Assembly (NCBI GenBank): GCA_028274465.1
Contig: CM051456.1
Location: 3,163,545-3,227,544 of the forward strand
Source: Plantago ovata
Lineage: Eukaryota; Streptophyta; Magnoliopsida; Lamiales; Plantaginaceae
DNA length: 64,000 nucleotides
Direction: 5' to 3'
The position numbers were made by a program, and so were the translations under genes. Positions 35,601 to 46,663 of the stretch are shown one piece after another. The first letter of the stretch is position 1; each line of letters opens with the position of its first letter. The notes beneath the pieces are model-generated. The model was given only the letters and a program-made list of their open reading frames with translations. It did no database searches and had not been told where the DNA came from.

Positions 35601-35735
35601 TGTTAGAATATCCCACATTACTTGTAACTTGAGAGAGACATAATTAACACATATATAAGTTGGATAATTTTATCATCTTAACAAAGTTTTTTAAGTTGTT
35701 ATTAGTCTAACGTCAATATGATATCAGATCCAAGA
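35601..35735 (+). mobile_element. fossil LTR-type element end (LTR plus primer-binding site)
   Basis: A short LTR-like segment (35601-35712) begins TGTTAGAATATCCCACATT, a start common to plant LTR elements, and ends in a matching inverted pentamer. It is followed by TGATATCAGATCC, which resembles the initiator-Met-tRNA primer site. The LTR length of about 110 bp suggests a TRIM-type element. No second LTR or coding part is visible. The copy is broken and looks old. Confidence 0.4.
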
Positions 35736-37370
35736 TTGATAATGATTGCCCGAACCGACATTGAAGTGTTATCGGACCAACTTCCATACAACTTTTGCTT
35801 AATATATAGAAAATAAGAACATATATATATATCACACGTACAATACATTATTTCAAAGTGCCTGGGGTCTAGTTGCTTAGTCGAAAGTTGAGACAACCCG
35901 TAAATGTTAATATAGCTAGCTCCGACTTAGAAGTTGAACATATCCGTGTCGAAGTTTATTCGGTGCGTATAGCTCATAGCTTATTATATAGGATTATATA
36001 GCGTGAACCTAGCTAGTAACGAACTAGGAAAGTAACAATACGTATATATATGAGCTTTTGAAAGATGGAAAATGGGATTGTTTGAGCACTGTTATATTAC
36101 AGCTAGAGATCTGAAAACAGAAATGTGATGATGATGATAGTTGTGTATCATGAGATATTGCAGATATCAATGAATTCATGATATCACTACTCAGCACAAA
36201 GAATAATATTACAGCTTTCCGTGAATGCATGTCTGCTCATTATAATATACTAATTTTTCACAATTCATAAATTAATTATAAGAAATTTTTTCATTAAAAA
36301 AAATTACCCCATTTTCTTTATTCCAATCATGTGAAACTATGCATGCATTGAAAAGTGATCTCACTTTTCAACGCTAATCGTCTTCACAAAGTTGAATACT
36401 ACTACTACCGCCTTCTCTCATCAATCAATCTTTTCTCCCTCTCTTTTTTTCTTCTTCTTTCTCATTTACTTTACAATTTATGCTTTTCTTTTTCAAATAC
36501 TACAAATACCCCCTAGTATTAATTAGAAAATTTGACCCCTTCAAACCATGTATCCAAATATCTTGGATAGTTCTAAAAATTGATGTAGCACCCATTTGTG
36601 ACATTTTATCTTAGAAGCAATTTACCTTCATCCATTCGAAAGTTATCCAACTGATATATTAATTCGATAATTTTAATGCAAGTGAATTAATGTTCTTGAG
36701 CTTAATTCTATAGCTAGTCTTCTTTTAACGAATGATTACGCACCCTGATTTCCTTGATAACTTTTAACTTTCAATATATAGTCCCTCCCTCTTTACTAGC
36801 TAGCTACTAGTATTCAACTAATAGAACACGCAATTCGGCCAAAATAATGTGTTCTAAGCAAGAAGTTAGATGTTTCGCAACTTGCATGTCAATACCAATT
36901 ACAGATCAATCCCTAATATTATTATATGATTGAAGAGAATTTGAATAAATCAACAATTACATTATTTGTCATGGGAACCTACTAGTGTGTGGCACGAGTT
37001 CGATGATCGCGACATTATTAATACCAAGAGAAAAATATATAGCTTCTTCACTAGTCCATTATGGAAAAAGTGCAATATGACATAATTTACTTGTAAGAAA
37101 AAATTGGAACAAACAATGTTTTTTTTTTTTTTTTAATCCAATAATTGTAGAAAACAAAGTGCATAAAAACAAAGGAAAAGACAAATAGAAACGTCAGACA
37201 GAAGAGGCCTGTAGGCCTTTGCCTGTGGTATAGTTTTTTTTTTTTTTTTTTTTTTTGAACTATAGAAAGAAGAGAAGAGATAACACAACATTTGCATCTC
37301 ACTTCTCATCCACATCTCTCTCTTTGTTCTCTTCTCTCTCTCTAAAAATAATTTCAATCTTATAGTGTTT
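35736..37370. other. upstream region of the IDD7-like gene
   Basis: No gene recognised. The final 100 bp, rich in CTCTCT, are probably the start of the IDD 5'UTR. Two poly(T) runs lie at 37119-37134 and 37232-37256. Confidence 0.4.
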
Positions 37371-37378
37371 TCATATGT

Positions 37379-37663
37379 ATGGCTTTTACTGATTCTTGTT
37401 GGTTTTCAGCTGCAGTAGTTCAGGTAACCATGTTTTTATTGTAAAATCTAAAAACACATCAAATTTTACTTACTTTGTTGTTTCTTTTAGTGTACATAAG
37501 ATGATGATGATTACAGTATGTTTGTTTGCTAATTATACTATCTCCTAATAGTACTACTATACTGTTTTGTTTCCATTCTTTGATTGATGATGATGCTGAT
37601 GATGTATATGTGTGTTTTTCCACTCCTTCTTTTTAGGGTTTGCACCTGAAACTCAAGGACTAG
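37379..37663 (+). promoter_or_regulatory. upstream ORF split by a probable 5'UTR intron of the IDD7-like gene
   Basis: The leader contains ATGGCTTTTACTGATTCT at 37379. A plausible intron lies at 37424-37636 (CAG|GTAACC ... TTTTAG|GGT). If spliced, the upstream ORF encodes 23 residues (MAFTDSCWFSAAVVQ then GLHLKLKD) and stops at 37663, 146 nt before the main ATG. Such a frame could lower translation of the main protein. The splice sites are seen, the splicing is inferred. Confidence 0.4.
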
Positions 37664-37809
37664 CTAGCTAGTATAGTAGTAAACTACTATACAACAGCTC
37701 AAGACAAACCCAAGACTTTTCATAAAAGCCTTATCTGTTTTAGGGTTTGAGTTACTTCAATTATATCCTTTTTTTAAACTTGAAAAGCTAGCTCAAGAAC
37801 TGAGAAGAA

Positions 37810-40630
37810 ATGTTACAAGGCATGTTGGGTGATGACACAATGTCAAATTTAACCTCAGCATCAAATGAAGCTAGCTTATCCTCAAGCAATATTCTCCTCA
37901 ATAGATCATCAACAAGTCAAGAAATCTACACCAACAGCAACAGCAACAACAATCAGATTGCTTCTGCTCCTCCACCAGCCAAGAAGAAGAGAAACCTCCC
38001 TGGAAATCCAGGTCAAACCTAGTTCTTTACTTATCACTACATATCTTTACTTTCAATTATCTTTAAAAAAAAAAAAAAAGGAACCATACATGTTCAAGAT
38101 TTTAAGCTCTCACATGTTGTACTGTTCTGTACAACAATGATATGCATCACAGGCACTACAACACTATTGGCCCGGTTGTAACCGAATTAATACGAATTTA
38201 ATATAAATGGATTATTTCACACGTTTTCTTCTTACAAGTTAGTAGTGGTATAACTTTAAGATTGAATTTTAATGTAATGAACAGATCCTGAGGCGGATGT
38301 GGTGGCGTTATCACCTAAAACCCTGATGGCGACGAACCGATTTGTGTGTGAGATCTGCAATAAAGGGTTCCAGAGGGACCAGAACTTGCAATTACATAGG
38401 AGGGGTCATAACCTGCCATGGAAGCTCAAGCAGAGGAACAAGCTGGAAGTTGTGAGGAAGAAAGTTTACGTGTGCCCGGAGCCGAGCTGCGTGCACCATC
38501 ACCCAGCTAGAGCGCTTGGGGACTTGACAGGGATCAAGAAACACTTTAGTAGGAAACATGGAGAGAAGAAATGGAAGTGTGAGAAGTGCAGTAAGAAGTA
38601 TGCAGTTCAATCAGATTGGAAAGCTCATTCCAAGATTTGTGGTACCAGGGAATATAGATGTGACTGTGGCACCCTCTTTTCCAGGTATGGTATACTATAA
38701 CTAATTACTTGTCTTAGTACTATTATGTTTTATTGTTCTTCTATCTAATTATATATTATCTGATAGTTACATTCAAGAACTTATTTTGCTAGCAAGAAGA
38801 TTTGTCATTCTATCTATCTATCTATCTATCTATCCATCTATCTGCATTAAATATGGACCATAGAGTAATGATTAGGTCTTAAAATTTCAACTTTGTACAT
38901 GTTTCTATATATCTTGTGAAAGTATAGTTTCAAGTACATGATAACATGGACTAATATTTATCAATACACATCTCATATTTTCAATGACTTGGGATTAAAC
39001 TTTTGAACTTTCAAGTACATGATTAGGACTAATTAATTTCAAACTTTGCAACTTTCAATACACATATATTTCAATGAGTTGGATGAAATTTGCATATGCT
39101 AAATCATATTGGAATGTCACATGTGGCTATGCTTTTGAGCTAAAAAGTCTGAAGGAAAAGACTCAAGAGTCAAGTACTCCCTCCAGTAGTATAGTTAAAA
39201 TTCTTCTTCTCCTTTGATGATTTCAAGAAAGAAAAAAGACATTAGGGAATAATAGTATTAATCAGTTGAATTTGAACATTTGAATTTACATTCTGATTGT
39301 CATAGATAGGGAGACAAAATCAGAGATAGGGAAGGCAACAAAGTAATAATCCCCAAGCAACTTTTTTTTCCTGCAAAAAGCAAGAACTTGTTATCATCAA
39401 TCAAAAGCTTCATATATATAACTATGCTGTTTTAAATAATAGTATAAATACTCTTTTGTCTAACCAAAACATGATGAAAAACACTAAAAAGGGTTGACGA
39501 ATTTTCTCTGTGTGTGTACCTGAAAATGAGATAAAAGAAAGAAAGACAGATGTAAAAGTTGTTATCTTTTATGAAATTACAATGTAGTAGTATGTGACTA
39601 CACAGTCTAGCCTCTCCATAGTGTACTACTGTTTGGTTTCATGACAAATAATTTTCTTGGTCTCTTCATGTTTTGTAATCTAGTGTTTGTTTGCTTCTTG
39701 TTTGTACTATACCACATTCACAGGAGGGACAGTTTTATAACCCACAGAGCCTTCTGTGATGCCTTGGCAGAAGAAACCTCAAGATCCACCATCCCACAAT
39801 CAGCACCTAACCCACTACTCTTCTCTAATTCCCATAATACCCCTCACCAAATCCAATCCTTTCACCAACACCCCTTAATTCCACTACTCAAACAAGAGAA
39901 CCAACATTTCAATATCCCTCCCTGGCTATTATCCTCTGACTCCGCCAGCCCCGGTTCGGCCGGACCGGGACCGCCTTCGAGTCACTTGTTCAACTTACCA
40001 AGGCTAGAACAGTCATTTCATGATCAAAACCCTAGTAACCACCAACATCACCACAACAACAGCAACATTAATACCTTAAATGCCCTAGGTTCAAACTCTA
40101 CCTCTTCTTCACTAATGTCCGCGACGGCTTTGCTCCAAAAGGCAGCGCAAATGGGGGTCACGATGAGCACGAGACAAGTGTCGGAGTCCATGTCATCGGT
40201 CCGGCCCCAACATGATCACATGGGTTTGCCTACACGTGAAGAGTATGTGCATGGGCTGGCCTCATTTGGGGATAAGGTTATGAATGTGACATCTAGTAGC
40301 ATGGACCTCCAAGAAATGAACAACATGGTTGTGGGTTCTAATCCTTTGCCTTCTACTAGTGGATTCAACGTATCTTCTTCGTCTTTTGATGACAGTTTTA
40401 ACGGGATGTTCAACTCGAAGAGGAACGTTAGCTTTCAAGAGAACGCGCACTTGATGAGCAATGCGAGTCGAGAGGGCGGTGGAGCTGGCGGAGAAGGATT
40501 GACCAGGGATTTTTTAGGGCTAAGAGCGTTCCCTCATAGGGATTTTGTGAACATGGCTGGTCTTGAACAATTGGGATCTTCGTCATACAATCAGCAAGCT
40601 CAAAATCAAGCACAATGGCACACGAATTAG
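37810..40630 (+). CDS. INDETERMINATE-domain C2H2 zinc-finger transcription factor, IDD7-like
   Basis: Exons 37810-38011, 38285-38684 and 39724-40630 give 502 residues. The N terminus has a basic signal (KKKRNLPGNP) at 58-67. The INDETERMINATE domain then holds four fingers: C2H2 at C89/C92/H105/H109, C2H2 at C131/C136/H154/H159, and two C2HC-type fingers starting at C166 and C193. Introns fall after NLPGNP and inside LFSR|RDSF, the usual IDD positions. The C terminus carries NIPPWLLSS, MSATALLQKAAQMG (332-345) and TRDFLGLRAF (about 461-470), conserved in IDD proteins that bind SCARECROW/SHORT-ROOT or DELLA partners in the nucleus. The MSNLTSAS start and NIPPWL point to the IDD7/11/12 branch rather than JACKDAW or MAGPIE. 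The 1.04 kb second intron contains a CTAT microsatellite. Confidence 0.95.
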
Positions 40631-43581
40631 TCTTTTTGAAGCTAATGCTTGGGGTTTACATTCTTGTCTACAAAATTGTCTCATTTGGTACTTTATTAGT
40701 TCTCTAAGGGAACTAAAGCAACTTCTATAATTGTATTTTGATTCATAATGTTTAGACTTGACATTTGTATGGTATTTGACTATTTGTTGTCTTCTTCAAC
40801 AAGGATAGAATTTTTGCTCCTTCAACAAGAATCATGAGAAGCATTTGTGCAATACTATTAAGTAAACACTAAGCAAAATGTTGTTGAGAACCAAAACAAA
40901 ATGTCAAGTGATAATATAATGAAGCCTTTGCATCTTCTATATATATGTGAACATTGGCAAGGTGTCTCATTCTTCTGATAATAAATACACCCCTCTAGAA
41001 ATAATTGTACAATTTTCCATTTGACTGTCCCATTAAAGTTGCACAATTTTATTTATGTACCATTTTTTGCTAAATGTATATGAAAAAATTATACCCATCA
41101 ATTAACCGCATTGGCTATAATCTCCTTATAACGTTGGTGCATTACTACATCGGGTGCGGTGTATTGGTGTTTTGCAATAGATTGTGTGTGGCGCGCATGT
41201 GTGATGGACACCTAAATGGACCTGACCCAATAAGGAGTGCCTGTTGACGCATTCCGAACCTAACTATTTATATGTGGCGCCAACAAATAGGGTTAAGGAA
41301 ATTATGGTTTTTTTAATGCTTTCTAACATAACATTATGTAGTTAGGCTTCGCTTTATCGCTTATTGTCTTTTTTTTTTTTTTTATCACCAAGTTACTTTT
41401 CTATTCCTTTGAATACCCATGTGAAACCTCATTATTTCACGTTAAATATTGAGTTGTAAGTTTATCACTAAAATTGAGGCCATTGTGTCTTTTATTATAT
41501 CTTATGACGAGGAGAGATTGTTTGATTATACTGTGTTATTGGAAAGATAGTAGCAAGTAGGTGAATTATTCGTTTGGCCTGACTGATTAGGAATTCATTA
41601 ATTGTTCTTCAACAAATCTGTCTGTTTGTTTTAAATATTTCTTTCAATCTCGCTTCTCCCTCGAAAATGATCAATCGTAGCTAGATAGAGTTGTCCATTA
41701 AATTTTCATATTGCAAAGGAGTACATTTTCAACATGTGCAATGACATTAGGGATAGTTGTTTTCTTTTTGCTAATTAATTTTTCTTGCTAAAATTTGTTT
41801 CAACATTGATAAGTTACAAATATTTGAATGTGTCAACATGATGTAAAAAGAAAGCAAATGAAAATTAAATATAGCAGTTAAGTTAATATGATAGGTTCTT
41901 TGAAACTGCATATACTGATATACATATATTTGACCACATACTGTACGTTGGAGAAAAATTAAGCAAATTAATTATCTATTGATTGAACTGAAGGATGTGG
42001 TTTAAATGTATCAATAGCTAGCTCCCATTTAACTGTAAATTTGTAAGTTATCAGTATGAATTCCCATGCACGTATTTTTTTAAGAAGCCAAATATATATA
42101 TATAAAAAGAAAAAGAGTACAAGTACAAAGCTCAAGTGCATAAGAGATTCACACCAAGACTCAAAAAAAGAACTCGACCCTTACTAAATGAAGCATAAAA
42201 GTATGTTCGAACTTCGCCTCCGTTATGGCCGTACCTCAATCTTAACCATGCACGTATAGTTGTTGATTAACATAATGATTGAGCGATGATGAGTTAGTTG
42301 TATGTAAAAGTTGCTTGATTTAAGTCATGATTTTTAACCTGATAAACTCCGCCTCGGAAGCCTATAGTTATTAATTCCACTTTTTTTTTTAAATGGTTAC
42401 AAATAGCGTAAGAAATGATCTTACGAATACAAGAATTCTTAGCCTTCACAATAAGAACCTAATAAAGATTACAATTTACAACTCCCTCTCAAAAAAAAAA
42501 ACCAAAACAATACTTCATCTTACAACTTTCACTTACATGTTATTAAAACACCAACAAAAAGTCAAAACCATCAGTTAGTTCCAGTTCCAAGTGAGATTCA
42601 TCTAATTTTTTCTACATTCCTCCACTCTGTTCACGCGAGTGACATGTGACAATTAATTTAAGATGGAACTTGTCATAGACAAAAGATAACCCACCTCAAA
42701 AAAATGTAAACCTCAAGAAGTGTCAATTCTAAGAAAACCGTCAGTTCCAAACGAGTATAAGTCGGTTGCATCTATTTTTGCTACACCCATCCACCCTATG
42801 ATCACAAGGGACCAAGTGATACGTAATTTAATATAGTCATAGACAAAGATAATTCAACTCAACGAACTCAAGTTCATGGCTCCATCTATTTTACCTTAAA
42901 GTAAAAACACGAGATGAAGAAACCCCCTCATGACGAGGGAGAAGAGAATCAATATATTCTGTGCAAGTATTATGGTGCGTCAGTGTCTAGCTAGTGTTGT
43001 TTTCTCCAAACACGGAAGACCAAAAAATTCCCACCACGAATTCCTCAAGTAACTAAAAATGTGACTCAGCATTTTTGTGCAGGTCTGGGTTGTACCTTGT
43101 GAATATATCCTGAATTATTTATATAGGAGTATGTGCTAGCTACTCCAATTGATTAAGATTCTCCAACCATCATTTGCAATTGTACAAGTGTGTGTGCCAT
43201 ATCATTATCGTATCGTACGTCCTACAAATATTACACGCATGTATAGCTACAACTATTCTTTGCCTGAATATAGCCATATAGGGTTTTGATCTTTTTCTCC
43301 TTGCGTGATTAAAAAATTATGTTTCTTCGTATGATGATTGGTCCGAAAAACTCTAAACTGGAGTGAAGAAGCAGAATCTAAAGTATAAATTTCACCTATA
43401 TAAATATTAATAAGAATTAAATTTAAAAAAAGAAAGACATAGCTTAACTTATGTAAAGTTATTATTACTGTTTGGATAATCACGGATTGGATTAAGACAT
43501 GCATGTCCCTTTTATCTTCTTTTTTTTGTTTTAATAATCATGTTCTAATAGAGACAAGGCAAAGAATATGCGTTGGTATTT

Positions 43582-43625
<44 letters not shown>

Positions 43626-45264
43626 ATATTTAAAAACAAAGAGAGATTTTTTTTCAATGTTGGAATAATAGAAACGACTTTTACTTTTAGTAGTCTTCAC
43701 GTCACTTGAGTAAAAGGCAACTTAATCGATCATACGTGAACTCATCATCAACGGCTGGCACCAATAATTGTAACTGGATTAATTCTTCTCGTAAAATTAA
43801 AAGAATAAAATAAATTGCATGCAATTTCAACCTATTAACAGTAATAAAATCATAAAGGTGCAGTACCAAAAAAAGGAAAAAAAAATCATAAAGGTGATTA
43901 TTTAATTATATGTTATTTTCGTCTATAGTCAGATATAATAGAATTGAATAGAATTAAAAAGAATTGAACAAAATTGAAAAATGCTGAATTTATCATATTT
44001 GTACCTAGTTCAAATAACAAGTAAATCTAAATTGAACTGAGGAGAACGAGAACAAAATTGAGTCGAATAAATCTAAATAGAATTTAGCTGAACATTAATA
44101 ATAGATTTTCAAATGAATTGAATTGATTTAGCGAACTCTTTAGTAGTGATCCTTTGAATCTTGGCTTAAACACTTGCTCGTTTTCATTGGAAAAGGCGGT
44201 TTCATCATAGATTTTCATAATCATATTCATATACTGTATATAATATATTGTGTTATTTCTTTTCTCCTTTTCACTGTTGCCAAAAATTTATTTCTCCTTT
44301 TCAATGTAACTTCATTAAAAAAAAATTTTGCAAGTAATTGTTTTAGATAATTAAACGATCTTTATCCAGCTAGCTAGCTACTCTTAGTTGATTTCCATAA
44401 AATTAGGTATCTATTGAAGGTGATTGCTGTCGACAAAAATATTGTGGAAACTTATTAAATCACTGTCGACAAAATTTTCCGGCCTCTCTTTCCGTATTGT
44501 TCCTAGATTAAATTGCCACATTTACTAGCCACGATGATTCACTACGTAGAAGTACTTATGTGAACGGATGGAGATAGTTTTATCCGACGAATCTGTCAAA
44601 CTTAGCCATCTTTGTATATCAGGGGTATTAATGTAGAACCTACTATTAAATCACTTCTGTAAAATTTTATGGGTCTGTATCTCTTTACTTTGTTCGTAGT
44701 TTTTGTACGGTAATAAATTGACACATTTATTTATGAGCCCAGGATGCGAATTGTAATAGTGATGGACTGATTCACTACCTTTTGCCAATCTGGTATACTT
44801 GGTTGATTGCACTAATATATGCCATTTTAGCTCTAAAGATAAAAATGTTACGGTGTTACCGCATGACGCTCGCTTATGTTGCAGATAAATTAACTAATTA
44901 AATGAAGTACATAAATCATAACTTGGACGTAGGCTTCTCGGCAGGTATAGTCTTACCGTAGTAGGACCCAAAATTCCACTTATTTTAACCTGAACCCATG
45001 AAAATTCACATTAGGTTGGGGTCCGGGACTTATAGAAGCGTAGGGTATCCATATCCTTCGATTACAAAAGGGAAATGAGTAAAGTCGGTCGTAGAACCAT
45101 TGAAATTTGAGACCACTACTTGGACGGAAAATACCATCACCAAGACCAGTGTAATGTATCTCAGCCAATCATCAGCCATTAAAACGGAGTTCCCTTTCGA
45201 CCTAGCCCAATAATAATCAAACCTTTTCTGGTCAATCCGTCTACAGTGTCTATGTAAAATCACA
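40631..45264. other. gene-free intergenic region
   Basis: About 4.6 kb. The first 150 bp are probably the IDD 3'UTR. A short GC-rich patch at 41130-41285 (GCATTACTACATCGGGTGCG) looks like a transposon scrap. Loose duplications occur at 44449-44545 against 44640-44780. A GAATTGAAC-rich tract fills 43930-44120. Frames at 44980-45263 are not recognised. Confidence 0.4.
42560..42890. repeat. diverged two-copy tandem repeat, about 160-bp unit
   Basis: The units at about 42560-42720 and 42721-42890 share ATCAGTTAGTTCCAGTTCCA/CGTCAGTTCCAAACGAG, a CATCTATTTTTGCTACAYCC-like stretch, and GTCATAGACAAAGATAA. Function unknown. Confidence 0.55.
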
Positions 45265-46310
45265 GCTCAAGCCCATCAATTGAAATCAAAATTGTCCCTT
45301 CCTTTCAATTTCTGTAGTAGCACCCTCGGTCTCAACCCGAGTGGAAGCAGTATCTGCGTTCATCTGGAAACATTTCGTAGACCCCTCCCAGATTCCAGAA
45401 ACAGAACAGTTACGCTATCAAAGTACTTCGAGTACTAAATAACACTTGTCCTTTTACACTTTGTGAATGTGAGGCCACGAATGAACCCCGCACTTACAGG
45501 ACAAGCTTTTGGTAACCGTAATACATGTACATCAGCTGTTGAGCTAAATGAGCTGAGTCCCAGACATTACAACGTATAATATATATAGAAATGCATCGTC
45601 TAGCGTACCATTTCAGAACCTCAATCAAGAAAATCGACGCCAATACAAAACACGAGCACAAGCTAATGCAGAACACTACTATCACAAGACTAAACAGGAG
45701 GTACCAAACACAAAGCAAAACCACTTATCTGGATCTCGGTTACACCTGAAATGGGGTCAATGCAAGTCCCAGTTGGTTGATGGCTCACTGACACATTAAC
45801 CAGAATCACAGAAGATGACCTAAATGATCAAATGAACTACTACAAAACAAAAGAACATCCGAATTCGATACTCCTTTGGTTGATGACAGTTTACACTCAA
45901 AGATTCTGAAATCATAGTCAATCATCTGGCTACAACGTCCAGTGATTTCCAGATTCACATCAATACAGCGTTCCGTGCAGTAATCTAAAACTATTAGTAT
46001 GATTATTCAAATAGAAATGTTATTACAATAACTAACCTTATGCATTTCATCCAATGAATACCCTGAAATGATCACACGGGTGCGATTCCCTTGCTGATGT
46101 ACCTCCTGTCTCGGATCAGATCACCTGAGCTCTCCTGCAACTCGTCCACCCATGCAGACATTTAGACGAGCAAGCATTTGTTTCTGTGATATGCTTGTCT
46201 CGCCTTTGTCAGGCAACTGGGAGACCATTCCAAGCGGCATTCCCCGGGGAACAATAGTGGCTTTGTGAACAGGTAAGGCTCCATCAGTGTGTATGGCCAT
46301 TACAAATGCC
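45265..46310 (-). pseudogene. FTSH4 last-exon fragment plus duplicated 3' flank
   Basis: The part 46045-46310 matches the end of FTSH4 exon 7: the stop region (TGATCACACGGGTGCRATTCC), the HQAAV region, and the segment encoding the first part of [17 protein letters not shown], with internal deletions that remove the alanine tract and about 300 bp of exon. The part 45265-46044 matches the 3' flank of FTSH4 (54508-55255; shared CTTACAGGACAAGCTTTTGG-like and GATGACAGTTTACACTC strings). It cannot encode a protease. It lies just beyond the SEC-C gene and in the same orientation as FTSH4. Confidence 0.85.
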
Positions 46311-46663
46311 TATTGGGGTTCTTGCCCCAAGATCAATTATGAGTTGAGGAATAAACAGTCATCTTCACGATTTCTCTCCCAAGTTGGTTACTGCAATAGT
46401 ATACTAACATTGTACAACACTCTATCCATGCAACTGGAAAAAATGTTCTTGCGGTGCTTGCAAGTGTTTTAAAAGATTTGCAAGAAAACAAGGAATATTC
46501 TGTGTTTTTTAACCAATCCAAACACAACGGGAACAAAATTCTAATCTATGTGTCTAACGCAATCAAAATTGAATGATTTGAAGCTGCTCTTCTTATTGAG
46601 CTGGCCTGAGCATTCAAAAACTCAGAAAAGCTCATATTTCATCTATTTCTAAGTTTCTTGCCA

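Noticed and set aside
39175-39200. Stowaway MITE in the IDD second intron (TACTCCCTCC)
   Set aside because: Only one end-like string; no inverted partner found.
44980-45263. Possible exon (MADDWLRYITLVLVM) before the FTSH4 fragment
   Set aside because: No family recognised and overlapping frames are equally open; no splice context.
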